A DNA stretch of 32,160 bases, taken from contig JAIXYP010000044.1 in the NCBI GenBank assembly GCA_027490155.1, positions 1 through 32,160 on the forward strand, written 5' to 3'. A model generated the notes under the pieces. The model saw only the letters and a list, made by a program, of their open reading frames with translations. It did not search any database and was not told the origin of the DNA. Shown piece by piece: positions 8,396 through 17,029 of the stretch (positions are counted from its first letter, which is position 1; each line of letters starts with the position of its first letter). This DNA is from Cytophagaceae bacterium. GTDB taxonomy: Bacteria; Bacteroidota; Bacteroidia; Cytophagales; Flexibacteraceae. The position numbers were made by a program, and so were the translations under genes.

Positions 8396-9691
8396 ATGAA
8401 AATCACGCATCTCTGTACCTATCCTTCTGGTGGCGCTACCATTGCCTGTCTGCGCTTACACCAGGCATTGCTTGGGCTTGGGCACGATAGTCGGGTGGTT
8501 TTCAGGCGTATTGGGGCTGATGCTGCCAAAGGTCATAATGCCGTCATGGTGCCAGAAACATCCAAACAGAAACTCAAGGGCAAGCTGGACAGGATTATGA
8601 TGGAGCTGCGGCTGAAGCCTTATGCAATGCCTCCATTGCCAGAAATTGCGGCCCGAAATGCGGTTTTGGCTGGTCGGAAAGCCATACATCAATACTACAG
8701 TCTTGTAGAGAGTGAATACCGACCGGAAGATCATCCTTGGGTGCAGGAGGCAGACATAGTGCATCTGCATTGGGTGGCTGACTTTGTTGACTACAAGCGG
8801 TTTTTCGGGCAGATCAAGCAGCCAATTGTCTGGACCTTCCATGACGAAAATGCCTATACCGGTGGCTGTCACTACGCACTAGATTGCGCTCAGTTTCGGT
8901 CTGGCTGTGGTGTGGCCTGCCCACAACTTGAGGGGGCCGTTCGGCCAGACTATGCGGCTTTTGCTTGGGGTCAGAAACAGGCGGCCTACCAACAGTTGGC
9001 GGCTAGCCAGCTTCATATCATTGGCATTACGCACTGGATTGCTGACCGGGCTCGGAACTCGGCATTATTAGGTAAGGTGCCTAGCTCTGTGATCCGGAAT
9101 TGTATTGACCCTATTGCTTATCAGCAGATTGCGCAGGCAGAGGCGCGCAAGTTTTTTCCTAGCATTCCGACGGGTGCCAAGGTCTTGGTCTTTATCGCCA
9201 ATGAGATTGCCTCGTTTGTCAAGGGGTATTCCTTACTGTGTGCTGCACTTGCCAAGCTGAAGGACCAGCATGTTTTTCTGTTGGTTGTTGGGTCTGTGGA
9301 GTCGGATACGATTCCGCCGCCTATTCCGCATAAGTTCTTGGGTTTCTTGAGCAATGCGACCCTGATGAATATGGCCCTTTGTGCGGCAGACTACTTCGTG
9401 ACCCCATCATTGGCAGACAACTACCCCAACGTCATCTTGGAGGCTCACCTGAGTGGCACGCCGACCATAGGTCTGCCCATTGGTGGTATCCCCGAAATGA
9501 TTCTAGAAGGTCAAGACGGCTATATCGCTGCAGAGGCCACCCCTGCCGCCCTATCCACTACCATCGACCATGCCTTAGAGCACGGTGTCAGTTGGTCGCC
9601 TGCGGAAATCCGCCAATATTGTATTGATGCCCACTTGCCCGCCAAAATTGCGGGGCAACATCTGGAGCTTTATCAAAAGCTATTGGGATAA
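8396..9691 (+). CDS. GT4 family glycosyltransferase
   Basis: A 431-residue cytoplasmic or membrane-associated enzyme with the two-Rossmann GT-B layout of family GT4. The N-terminal domain begins MKITHLCTYPSGGATIACLRLHQAL (acceptor side, with a Gly-rich turn) and has a Cys-rich segment (GGCHYALDCAQFRSGCGVACPQL) seen in some polysaccharide-type GT4 enzymes. The C-terminal donor-binding domain has TPSLADNYPNVILEAHLSG followed by GGIPEMI; E349 and the D341 eight residues before it occupy the EX7E position, with Asp in place of the first Glu. It transfers a sugar from a nucleotide donor to an acceptor, probably a glycan or lipid-linked glycan; the sugars cannot be read off. It stands alone, converging on rho across a shared terminator. 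Confidence 0.85.
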   Translation: MKITHLCTYPSGGATIACLRLHQALLGLGHDSRVVFRRIGADAAKGHNAVMVPETSKQKLKGKLDRIMMELRLKPYAMPPLPEIAARNAVLAGRKAIHQYYSLVESEYRPEDHPWVQEADIVHLHWVADFVDYKRFFGQIKQPIVWTFHDENAYTGGCHYALDCAQFRSGCGVACPQLEGAVRPDYAAFAWGQKQAAYQQLAASQLHIIGITHWIADRARNSALLGKVPSSVIRNCIDPIAYQQIAQAEARKFFPSIPTGAKVLVFIANEIASFVKGYSLLCAALAKLKDQHVFLLVVGSVESDTIPPPIPHKFLGFLSNATLMNMALCAADYFVTPSLADNYPNVILEAHLSGTPTIGLPIGGIPEMILEGQDGYIAAEATPAALSTTIDHALEHGVSWSPAEIRQYCIDAHLPAKIAGQHLELYQKLLG

Positions 9692-9754
9692 ACCTAGCTT
9701 AATCCTGATCCTGAGGATCTTGGTAGTATCATCATCTGGAAGTACCACAAAAAT

Positions 9755-9790
9755 AAAAGCCACCCCGTCATTGTGCAGGGGTGGCTTTTT
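9755..9790. terminator. Bidirectional terminator between the GT4 gene and rho
   Basis: A perfect 12-bp stem (9755-9766 with 9778-9789, AAAAGCCACCCC and its complement) has an 11-nt loop and A/T tracts on both sides, so it can end transcription of the GT4 gene (plus) and of rho (minus). Confidence 0.9.
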
Positions 9791-9827
9791 GGTGTGTTGC
9801 TTATGCTGCAATACCTAAGCAAGTTGC

Positions 9828-12032
9828 CTAGCTGTTCATGCTAAAGAGGAACTCGGTATTGTTACGGGTATTTTTGATGCGGTCCTTCAGGAACTCCATG
9901 GCCTCGACTGAGTTCATGTCGTTCATGTGTTTGCGCAGGATCCAGACCCTTTGTAGCTCGTCACGCGACATCAGGAGGTCTTCACGACGGGTACCAGAGG
10001 CTGGCACGTCGATGGCAGGGTAGACGCGTTTGTTGGCCAAGCGACGATCGAGCTGCAGCTCCATGTTGCCAGTACCTTTGAACTCTTCGAAGATAACCTC
10101 GTCCATTTTGGAGCCGGTATCGATGAGTGCGGTAGCGATGATGGTAAGCGAACCGCCGTTTTCGACATTACGGGCTGCACCGAAGAAACGTTTGGGTTTG
10201 TGCAAGGCACCAGCATCGACACCACCAGATAGGATCTTGCCAGATGCCGGCTGGACGGTGTTGTATGCACGGGCAAGACGGGTGATGGAGTCCAACAGGA
10301 TAACGACGTCATGGCCACACTCGACTAGGCGTTTGGCCTTTTCGAGTACGATGGTCGAGACCTTGACATGGCGGTCGGCTTGTTCGTCGAACGTGGAGCT
10401 GACGACTTCGCCCTTAACAGAGCGCTGCATATCGGTAACTTCCTCGGGCCGCTCGTCGATCAGGAGAACGATAAGATAGACTTCTGGGTGGTTAACAGCG
10501 ATGGCATTAGCGATCTCCTTAAGCAGGACAGTCTTACCCGTTTTAGGCTGAGCGACGATCATACCCCTTTGTCCTTTGCCTATGGGTGCGAAAAGGTCGA
10601 GGATACGTGTGCTGAGCTCAGCAGGGTCGTGGCTGAGGTTAAGGCGCTCTTGCGGGAAGAGGGGTGTCAGGTACTCAAACGGGATGCGGTCCCGGATTTG
10701 GTCTGGTGTGCGGCCATTGATGGTGATGGCCTCGTGCATGGCAAAATACTTTTCGCCTTCTTTTGGAGGGCGGATTTTGGCACGAACACTATCGCCGGTG
10801 CGGAGACCGATGTTTTTGATCTGGGCCTGGGTCAGGAACACATCATCAGGGCTGGCCAAGTAGTTGTAGTCAGGCGAGCGTAGGAAACCAAATCCTTCGG
10901 GCATGATCTCTAACACGCCATCGTTCTCGATGATACCGTCGAAATCACGGAAATTGAAAGTAGGTCGTTGCGGTTTCTGGAATCGATCACGTGGTTCGCG
11001 GTCGCCTCTATCATGTCGATCGTTGCGATCACTACGTTCGCCTCGGGCTTCGCGGGCCTCTCTTGCTTCGCGTTGTTGACGCTCGAACCTGTTTTCGCGC
11101 GGGGTGAAAGCAGGTTGGGTACTGGCAGTGGTTTCGGTTCCGGTAGCAGATCCTTCAGCCGCCTCTGTGGACTTAGTTACGGATTGGTCACTGCCAAGGA
11201 CTGCGTCCTGACGAGCAGGGCGGTCTTGGCGATTGAAGCGATCCTGACGGTCGTTTCCGTTGCGGTCGCGCCGATCGAAGCGGTCGTTCCGGTCCTGACG
11301 TTCTGGCCTAGCTGTATTGTCTGTTCCGTTTGTTGTGGCTGCGTCAGTACGTTCTGGGCGGTCGTTTCCGTTGCGGTCGCGCCGATCAAAGCGGTCATTG
11401 CGATCGTTTCGGTCAAACCGATTGTTCCTATTCGTCCTGATGTTGTCCTCGTTGGGGTGGTTGCTCCGACCTTTTCCGACAACTGGAATCGCAATCTGGG
11501 CACCGGAGGCAGAGGTGATGTAGTCAACCTGTGCTGGTGCATTCTCTGTTTCTTTCAGGAATGCCTCGACATTAGCGTCGGCGACATTGCCAGCAGCTTC
11601 TGCCAGGACCCTGCTGATCCGGCCGCTATCGGCACCGTCTTCTGGTGTGGATTGGACCTGTGGGCGGCTTGGTTGAGGGCTTGAGGCAGTTGGCTGATCT
11701 TGATCCGGCAAAATGGGGCTACCATCACGTCTGATGCGCTGGCGACGCCGAGGTTCGGCATTGTCACTATTGTCATCACCAGACTGTTCGCTGGGCTTGG
11801 CTGCCTGCTCTGCCTGCGGGGCTGGCGGGGCTGGGCTAGGCTCAGGTGTAGGCTGGGATGGGGCCGGCGGCCGGACGATCCGGATTTGTTGGATCACGGG
11901 TGGGGCTTCGCCAAGGATGGCTGCTATGAGCACATCTTTGGGCATCTTGGCCGCTCCGGTGATGTTTTGTTGCTCGGCAAGCTCGCGCAACTCGTTTACT
12001 TTGAGGGTCTTAAGTTCTTTGAAGCTGGGCAT
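9828..12032 (-). CDS. rho: Transcription termination factor Rho with long disordered insert
   Basis: A 734-residue hexameric RNA-dependent ATPase that ends transcription by pulling RNA from RNA polymerase. Domains in order: a Rho_N helical domain (residues 1-43); a Pro/Ala/Gln-rich and then Arg/Asp/Asn-rich disordered insert (about 44-360, with [12 protein letters not shown]-type units at 199-275 and [17 protein letters not shown]-type sequence at 311-352); the RNA-binding cold-shock-like domain ([17 protein letters not shown] from 372); and the RecA-type ATPase with Walker A AQPKTGKT near 494-501, the [10 protein letters not shown] and [15 protein letters not shown] motifs and the Q-loop [11 protein letters not shown]. 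coli Rho is about 420 residues; the excess is almost all insert. Long basic inserts occur in Rho of other Bacteroidota, and that of Bacteroides thetaiotaomicron drives condensate formation. The gene converges on a terminator and has a candidate promoter about 430 bases upstream. Confidence 0.97.
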   Translation of the reverse strand: MPSFKELKTLKVNELRELAEQQNITGAAKMPKDVLIAAILGEAPPVIQQIRIVRPPAPSQPTPEPSPAPPAPQAEQAAKPSEQSGDDNSDNAEPRRRQRIRRDGSPILPDQDQPTASSPQPSRPQVQSTPEDGADSGRISRVLAEAAGNVADANVEAFLKETENAPAQVDYITSASGAQIAIPVVGKGRSNHPNEDNIRTNRNNRFDRNDRNDRFDRRDRNGNDRPERTDAATTNGTDNTARPERQDRNDRFDRRDRNGNDRQDRFNRQDRPARQDAVLGSDQSVTKSTEAAEGSATGTETTASTQPAFTPRENRFERQQREAREAREARGERSDRNDRHDRGDREPRDRFQKPQRPTFNFRDFDGIIENDGVLEIMPEGFGFLRSPDYNYLASPDDVFLTQAQIKNIGLRTGDSVRAKIRPPKEGEKYFAMHEAITINGRTPDQIRDRIPFEYLTPLFPQERLNLSHDPAELSTRILDLFAPIGKGQRGMIVAQPKTGKTVLLKEIANAIAVNHPEVYLIVLLIDERPEEVTDMQRSVKGEVVSSTFDEQADRHVKVSTIVLEKAKRLVECGHDVVILLDSITRLARAYNTVQPASGKILSGGVDAGALHKPKRFFGAARNVENGGSLTIIATALIDTGSKMDEVIFEEFKGTGNMELQLDRRLANKRVYPAIDVPASGTRREDLLMSRDELQRVWILRKHMNDMNSVEAMEFLKDRIKNTRNNTEFLFSMNS
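11248..11396 (-). repeat. Near-identical 38-bp direct repeats inside the rho insert
   Basis: Positions 11248-11285 and 11359-11396 match at 37 of 38 bases and lie 111 bases (37 codons) apart. They encode the [12 protein letters not shown] unit of the disordered insert, showing the insert grew partly by duplication. Confidence 0.8.
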
Positions 12033-12444
12033 ACATTGCTTTGGGCTACGTGTCTCAACATTGGTGGTGGGGCCTCCGGAGGGGCGCCTTTGCCATTGGT
12101 GGATCTTAGTAGCTGGGTATGTTGAGGGTGCTTTGGGGGTCGTGCCATGCGTGTTGTTGCTTGTCGTCTGGCCACAAGGGCACTCCCATATTTTTGATTG
12201 TGGAAGTTGCCTAAAAAGGTGACCAAAACGTCAATCCAGAATCAAGACCAAAGTCCTGTATGGATGGCGGGCACGATGTGCTTGTCTTGGGGTTGTAATG
12301 GATGCGAAAGAGCAGTGTTGCAGCTATATCAGGTAGTTGATACCGTAAGGATATGCCAGGCCCAATGCGAACTCTCGGGGTGTTGGTTGCGGGAGGATTG
12401 ACGCTCGAACTGCGCCAAAGACTACTGCCATTGATACGAACAGG

Positions 12445-12555
12445 CCATGTAGTACGTGCAAATATAACCCCTGATTGTATACGGGGCAATAATATTTGTA
12501 GGTGGGGTGGAGGGGCGATCCACCTGTGTCATGTAGGCTGAGGGGTACTACATGG
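12445..12555. repeat. 11-bp inverted repeat enclosing smaller stems
   Basis: CCATGTAGTAC at 12445-12455 and GTACTACATGG at 12545-12555 are perfect complements 89 bases apart. Between them lie a 9-bp stem (12457-12465 / 12492-12500), a CCCC/GGGG stem (12468-12471 / 12483-12486) and a GGTGGA/TCCACC hairpin (12506-12511 / 12519-12524). A second CATGTAG at 12530-12536 could pair instead with CTACATG at 12548-12554, so two folds are mutually exclusive. Confidence 0.45.
12459..12489 (-). promoter_or_regulatory. Candidate rho promoter
   Basis: On the minus strand TTG (12489-12487), a 20-base spacer and TATATTTG (12466-12459) fit the Bacteroidota consensus. Transcription would begin near 12452 and give rho a leader of about 420 bases. 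The site overlaps one arm of the 9-bp stem described for this region. Confidence 0.4.
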
Positions 12556-12890
12556 ACCTTTGCCGGTGGGTAGGAGCTATGCATAGCAAACGGTGTTTGG
12601 GGTGTGGGCTGCATAGGGCTTGTGCAGATCTCGGGCAAAGATGATCCTCTTGGCCTTGGTTAGCCACACCATGAGCAAGCAGGGATGAAGGCCATGCTTG
12701 TGATACAGGTCGTTTTTTTACGTTCATTGTTGACAACACTCGAAACGGTGTTTTAATAGTATCAATGATCATGGATCCTATTAGTTAATCGCAATCTGAT
12801 TTCATAGCCTTTGTAATTAGATTTCTTTCAGCAACTTGTGTTGGCCAAGTTACTGATAGGCAATGATATCTGCTATACTAGATAGTTTCA

Positions 12891-12926
12891 TTTGCGTCAA
12901 AGTTTATGTGCTGATAATTATTTTTG
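12891..12926 (+). promoter_or_regulatory. Candidate promoter of the Rieske gene
   Basis: TTTG at 12891-12894 and TATTTTTG (exact TAnnTTTG) at 12919-12926 are 24 bases apart, slightly longer than the usual spacing. Transcription would start near 12933 in AT-rich DNA, 3 bases before a 10-bp stem. Confidence 0.35.
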
Positions 12927-12935
12927 CATTTTGAA

Positions 12936-12988
12936 AGGTGTAATTAATCACAAATTATCTCAACAAAAATTAGCATTGAATTACACCT
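12936..12988 (+). repeat. 10-bp inverted repeat at the predicted 5' end of the Rieske transcript
   Basis: AGGTGTAATT (12936-12945) and AATTACACCT (12979-12988) are perfect complements with 33 bases between them. The position directly after the predicted start of transcription suggests a 5' stem-loop in the leader or an operator. Confidence 0.4.
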
Positions 12989-13149
12989 AGATATGCTTGA
13001 TCTATGGACATGAAAATCGGCTTACTACCAATCGCTTCATCCAAAGCCATAACCAGTCCATGCGTATATTTACTGCTAGGTTGTTTCAGAATCGCTATAT
13101 TAGCCACTGTATAGGTCATGTTGTTTGGCCTTCAGGACCACCACACCTC

Positions 13150-13653
13150 ATGAAAGACCTCGTCAAGACCAATTCAGACACCTTAAATGCCCAACCCGTT
13201 GCTGTGGTTGACACCAACCGCCGCCAGTTCCTAGATGCTGCCTGCAAGGTCTGCGGCATGTTTGCGATCGGCTCGGTGGCGACGGTGTTGGCAGCTTGTG
13301 CAGGCACTAAAACCTATAAGGGAACGGTCGTCAACAAACAGATCATGGTGCCGCTATCGGCTTGGCCTACCAAGGACGGGACCCCGACCAATCTGATGCT
13401 GACCTCGGTGGCGGAGTTGCCCCACAATATTGCCTTATTTCGGCAGAAGGATGGGACGTATTATGGCCTGTATATGCAGTGCACCCATTATGACTATGGC
13501 CTAGACTTGAACAAGGAGGAGGGTTTCCGCTGCCATGAGCATGGTAGTATGTTCGACCAAGAGGGCAAAGTGATCAAAGGCCCTGCAGCACAGTCAATGC
13601 GTCGTTTTGTGGTAACCCAGAAGGACCAGAACTTGGTGGTGCAGTTGTCTTAA
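13150..13653 (+). CDS. Rieske [2Fe-2S] lipoprotein with Tat signal
   Basis: The ATG at 13150 is chosen because the export signal follows it; the frame is open further up to 12997. The 167-residue protein has twin arginines (NRRQFL, R24-R25), a hydrophobic stretch and a lipobox-like LAAC (Cys50), so it is probably exported folded by the Tat system and lipid-anchored. The Rieske cluster ligands are present in the normal order: C111-T-H113 and C128-H-E-H131. The proteins of this fold pass electrons in respiratory complexes or oxygenases. No cytochrome b or cytochrome c gene is adjacent, so its partner is unknown; the small size and lipobox set it apart from the bc1 Rieske subunit. It converges on the cyclo-ligase gene, with 4 bases of overlap. 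Confidence 0.85.
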   Translation: MKDLVKTNSDTLNAQPVAVVDTNRRQFLDAACKVCGMFAIGSVATVLAACAGTKTYKGTVVNKQIMVPLSAWPTKDGTPTNLMLTSVAELPHNIALFRQKDGTYYGLYMQCTHYDYGLDLNKEEGFRCHEHGSMFDQEGKVIKGPAAQSMRRFVVTQKDQNLVVQLS

Positions 13654-14264
13654 TTGAACTCGGGAGGTGCCAACTCCATCCCCCCATCCACATAAACCCC
13701 TAAAGGGTAATCCCACGGATCCACATCGCTGATTGGTGGGACCTGTGCCCAATAACCTACGCCAATCGTCAGTACATCAGGGCGGCAGGTAGTCAGGAAT
13801 CGATCATAATAGCCTTTGCCATAGCCGACACGGTTTCCGTTAACATCCACTACCAGGGTTGGGGCTATCACAACATCAATCAATTGGGGATCAATAGCCT
13901 GATAATCGGCTGGCTGTGGCACTCGGAATGGCCCTGTTGTTAGGTTGGGCTCCAGTGGGTGGAATGCAGCGGCAGTCATATCAGGGTTACCGCGCTCAAG
14001 ATAGGGTACACAAAAGGTCCAGTCAGGATGGGCGGTTGCTAAAAGTTCCGCCCATGGCAATAGGTCGATCTCGCCACTTTGCGGGATTGCGAGGTAAATC
14101 ATGACCTGGAGCGATGACCTACTCCCAAATTGATCCTCTAAATATTCTGTAAGGGCTGTCCATACCCGCTCGGTAGCCTTGGCCTGATCGGCTGGGTTGA
14201 GGGTGGCACGTTTGGCCAAGGCAAGGGTTCGGTACTGTTGTTTGGTCATGGGGCTCAACATCAA
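13650..14264 (-). CDS. 5-formyltetrahydrofolate cyclo-ligase
   Basis: A 204-residue cytoplasmic enzyme that uses ATP to convert 5-formyltetrahydrofolate to 5,10-methenyltetrahydrofolate, recycling a dead-end folate. The signature RVGYGKGYYDRFL is at residues 145-157, preceded by the VIAPTLVVDVNGN strand-turn. The N-terminal helix (KQQYRTLALAKRATL) and the segment YLAIPQSGEIDLLPW are also typical, and the length is normal. An alternative start is Met6. The stop codons of this gene and the Rieske gene share the palindrome TTAA at 13650-13653. An ftsH terminator lies 50 bases upstream of its start, so this gene is expected to use its own promoter, which I could not identify. Confidence 0.93.
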   Translation of the reverse strand: MMLSPMTKQQYRTLALAKRATLNPADQAKATERVWTALTEYLEDQFGSRSSLQVMIYLAIPQSGEIDLLPWAELLATAHPDWTFCVPYLERGNPDMTAAAFHPLEPNLTTGPFRVPQPADYQAIDPQLIDVVIAPTLVVDVNGNRVGYGKGYYDRFLTTCRPDVLTIGVGYWAQVPPISDVDPWDYPLGVYVDGGMELAPPEFN

Positions 14265-14313
14265 CTAGCAGTCGGCAGGTGGGCAAATTAGTCAGATCAT
14301 CAGCTAAGAAAAG

Positions 14314-14351
14314 CAAAAACCCTAGCACTTTGGATCATGCTAGGGTTTTTG
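14314..14351 (-). terminator. Terminator after ftsH
   Basis: A perfect 14-bp stem (14314-14327 with 14338-14351) has a 10-nt loop and T-tracts on both strands. It lies 25 bases past the ftsH stop on the minus strand and separates ftsH from the cyclo-ligase gene. Confidence 0.9.
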
Positions 14352-14376
14352 TGTTAAAAGCTAATGGTATCAGGTC

Positions 14377-16749
14377 TTAGACCTCATCCTCTTCGCGGAG
14401 CCATTTAGGGCGGTTGTCAAACGTAGCCGAAAGGTCCTCGTCCGATTTCGCTGGTTTGTTGCCAGTAACAGGTGTGGACTTGGATTTGACACCAGGCTCG
14501 ACGGCGAGGCCAGGAAGCAAAGCTTGTCCGTCGGCATCTAGAGTGGGTGCTGCGTTGGCAGGAGCCTCTGCAACTGCGTCCGATGCAACTGTTGGTGCTG
14601 CTTGGGCGGCAGGTGGCGTGGTGTCAGCAGGTGCTACAGGCACGGCAGGTGGCGTCGGCAGCGCATTTAGCGCATCTGTGATGGCGGCCAAGGTTACATC
14701 AGCAGCCAATGGTGGTGGGATGACGGCACTTGGGTCTGGCCGATTGGTAAAGGCCTCGTAGGTGGTCTCCTGATCAAACGGGCGGACACCGATTAGGCGG
14801 GTCAAATCTTGTTGGAACAGGATTTCCTTGTCCAACAGCTCTTTAGCTAGGATCTCGAGCTCGGCACGTTTGTCGGTCAGGAGGTCTCTGGTGCGTTTGT
14901 AGGCGATCTCGACGATGAGGCGGACCTCTTCGTCAATGGTTTGGGCGGTGGCTTCCGAATACGGCTTGTTGAAACTATACTCGCTGCTTTTGCTGTCGTA
15001 GAAGCTGATGTTACCGATCCGCTTGTTCATGCCATAGATCGTGACCATGCCATAAGCCATCTTGGTGATGCGCTCAAGGTCACTAAGGGCACCGGTGCTG
15101 ATGCGGCCGAAAACGAGGTCCTCGGCAGCACGACCACCAAGGGCCATACACATTTCGTCTAGCAGCTGCTCTGTGGTGTACAGGAACTGCTCCTTAGGCA
15201 AATATTGGGCGTAACCTAGTGCCGCAACACCCCGTGGGACGATAGATACCTTGACCAATGGGTCGGCATGCTCTAGGAACCAGCCAGCAACAGCATGGCC
15301 TGCTTCGTGATAGGCGACGATTTTTTTCTCCTCTGGGGAGATGAGTTTGTTTTTCTTCTCAAGGCCACCAATGACACGGTCAATGGCGTCTTGGAAGTCT
15401 TGCATGCCGATGGCGTCTTTGTTGCGGCGGGCAGCGATCAGGGCAGCCTCGTTACAGACGTTGGCTATCTCGGCACCAGCGAAACCTGGGGTTTGGGCTG
15501 CAATCTTCTTGGCATCGACACTATCGTCCAACTTTAGGTTGGTCATGTGGACCTTGAAGATGGCCTCACGCCCAATGATATCGGGTTTGTCGATCGAGAT
15601 CTGGCGGTCAAAACGACCGGGGCGCAACAGGGCACTATCCAACACGTCTGGGCGGTTGGTAGCAGCCATGATGATGACACCAGAGTCGGTGGCAAAACCA
15701 TCCATTTCGACCAGCAAGGAGTTGAGGGTGTTCTCACGCTCGTCATTTGAGCCTGGCATTTGGCCTTTGCCTCGGCTACGGCCTACGGCATCGATCTCGT
15801 CAATAAATACAATACAAGGGGCTTTCTCTTTGGCTTGTTTGAAGAGGTCACGGACACGGGCAGCACCCACACCGACGAACATCTCGACAAAATCAGAGCC
15901 ACTAAGGCTGAAGAACGGTACACCTGCCTCACCTGCGACGGCTTTAGCTAACAAGGTTTTACCAGTCCCCGGAGGGCCTACTAGCAGGACACCTTTCGGG
16001 ATTTTGCCACCTAGGCGGGTGAATTTGCCGGCGTTTTTGAGGAACTCGACGACTTCTTGAATTTCTTCTTTGGCTTCTTCGAGGCCTGCGACGTCGCTAA
16101 AGGTGATTTTGACTTTGTTGTCGGCATCAAAGAGGGCAGCGCGGCTTTTACCGATGTTAAAGATCTGACCACCGGGGGCACCACCTGTCATACGGCGGAA
16201 CAACAGCACGATCAGGAACATCACACCGACCATGACCACTAGCTGGATCAGGAACCCTGAGATGTTTTCACGGTTATCGGGGTGGAGCTCAAGCCGGTCT
16301 GCTTTGTCCGAAAACTTTTTGTTGATTTCCTTGAGGTCGTTCTCGAATCCTTCGATGCTGTTGATCGGCATCTTGTAATGTGGGCCAGCCACACCGGGGT
16401 TCATGATGCCGTTGGATTTGAGGTCTTGGGCGTAACGCTCGTTTTTGAGGGCGGCTTCCTTGAGGGTGATCTCGACCTGATAATCGCTCCGGATGAGGGT
16501 CAGCTTTTTGATGTCATGAGCCAATGCCATCTCTTCGAATGTGCCGTAGGTGACCTCTTTAGGGCTGCCATTGCGCAACAAGAAGGTGAACAAGAAGACC
16601 AAGAATAGGGCACCGGAGATGATCCAGACGCTATATCCTGGTTTGGGCACTTGTGGTTTTGGTACTTGGCGCCTTGGGTTGGGCTTCGGTGGCAACACGG
16701 GTCCCTTGGCAGGTTGCGGTGGGGGCGTTACGTTGTTAGGTTGACTCAT
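14377..16749 (-). CDS. ftsH: ATP-dependent zinc metalloprotease FtsH
   Basis: A 790-residue inner-membrane AAA+ protease that degrades membrane and short-lived cytoplasmic proteins. Visible in order: a Pro-rich N-terminus; TM1 (residues 41-59); a periplasmic domain; TM2 (165-184); Walker A GPPGTGKT (258-265); Walker B IVFIDE (313-318); the second region of homology ending [10 protein letters not shown]; and the zinc motif HEAGH (481-485) with [11 protein letters not shown] downstream. The C-terminal part beyond about residue 680 is a low-complexity Pro/Ala-rich tail that ends in the acidic [11 protein letters not shown]. The total is about 100 residues more than typical FtsH, mostly through this tail. 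It follows rsfS on the same strand, 269 bases apart, and ends before a strong terminator. Confidence 0.97.
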   Translation of the reverse strand: MSQPNNVTPPPQPAKGPVLPPKPNPRRQVPKPQVPKPGYSVWIISGALFLVFLFTFLLRNGSPKEVTYGTFEEMALAHDIKKLTLIRSDYQVEITLKEAALKNERYAQDLKSNGIMNPGVAGPHYKMPINSIEGFENDLKEINKKFSDKADRLELHPDNRENISGFLIQLVVMVGVMFLIVLLFRRMTGGAPGGQIFNIGKSRAALFDADNKVKITFSDVAGLEEAKEEIQEVVEFLKNAGKFTRLGGKIPKGVLLVGPPGTGKTLLAKAVAGEAGVPFFSLSGSDFVEMFVGVGAARVRDLFKQAKEKAPCIVFIDEIDAVGRSRGKGQMPGSNDERENTLNSLLVEMDGFATDSGVIIMAATNRPDVLDSALLRPGRFDRQISIDKPDIIGREAIFKVHMTNLKLDDSVDAKKIAAQTPGFAGAEIANVCNEAALIAARRNKDAIGMQDFQDAIDRVIGGLEKKNKLISPEEKKIVAYHEAGHAVAGWFLEHADPLVKVSIVPRGVAALGYAQYLPKEQFLYTTEQLLDEMCMALGGRAAEDLVFGRISTGALSDLERITKMAYGMVTIYGMNKRIGNISFYDSKSSEYSFNKPYSEATAQTIDEEVRLIVEIAYKRTRDLLTDKRAELEILAKELLDKEILFQQDLTRLIGVRPFDQETTYEAFTNRPDPSAVIPPPLAADVTLAAITDALNALPTPPAVPVAPADTTPPAAQAAPTVASDAVAEAPANAAPTLDADGQALLPGLAVEPGVKSKSTPVTGNKPAKSDEDLSATFDNRPKWLREEDEV

Positions 16750-17002
16750 AAAGTGGTTTATCAGAGCGCAGATGGCAAGTGTGGAGTGACTTGTACGGTT
16801 GGTTTGGTAGGTCAGATGGCTAGTTGATCATCAAACGATGTCAGCTGAGCCGCTTGTCATCCACAGGACTAAAAGTGGTTTGCTGCAATAACTAGGCTAA
16901 AGGGTGATAAGTTGTCATATTATCAGGCCTCGGTGGTCAGCGGCCTAAAATTAGTGATGATCGATCAAAAAACGAGGCAGAATGGTACGCTGAACTGGCA
17001 GT

Positions 17003-17029
17003 CTGACCTCCGATGGTCCTAGAGGTCAG
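17003..17029 (-). repeat. 8-bp inverted repeat at the rsfS 3' end
   Basis: CTGACCTC at 17003-17010 and GAGGTCAG at 17022-17029 are perfect complements around the rsfS stop codon. There is no T-run, so it is unlikely to end transcription; it may slow decay of the 3' end or be chance. The remaining 16750-17002 region between rsfS and ftsH holds only a weak AGGCC/GGCCT hairpin (16925-16946). Confidence 0.35.

Larger units (their letters stand above)
12033..13149. other. 1.1-kb gene-free region between rho and the Rieske gene
   Basis: No convincing protein gene is seen on either strand; short frames here have no family-like content. The part next to rho (12033-12458) would be the rho leader if the minus-strand promoter at 12459-12489 is real. 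It contains an 11-bp inverted repeat (12445-12455 / 12545-12555), a 12-bp perfect palindrome GCTATGCATAGC (12576-12587), two copies of AAACGGTGTTT (12588-12598 and 12743-12753) and a hairpin with CTGCA/TGCAG arms (12609-12627). From about 12760 the DNA becomes AT-rich and holds a plus-strand promoter candidate and a 10-bp stem before the Rieske gene. Confidence 0.6.

Noticed and set aside
10069-10080. TACCTTTG on the plus strand inside rho
   Set aside because: It lies within conserved coding sequence with no plus-strand gene downstream; taken as chance.
10968-11684. A 238-codon plus-strand frame opposite rho
   Set aside because: It lies wholly antisense to the Arg/Asp-repeat insert of rho, whose biased codons leave the opposite strand open. 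Its translation is low-complexity Val/Ala/Ser.
12324-12638. A 104-codon minus-strand frame upstream of rho
   Set aside because: The translation is low-quality (Pro/His/Tyr mixture), overlaps the predicted promoter and structured element, and shows no family pattern.
15341-16060. A 239-codon plus-strand frame opposite ftsH
   Set aside because: It is antisense to the strongly conserved AAA+ domain and has no family-like content.
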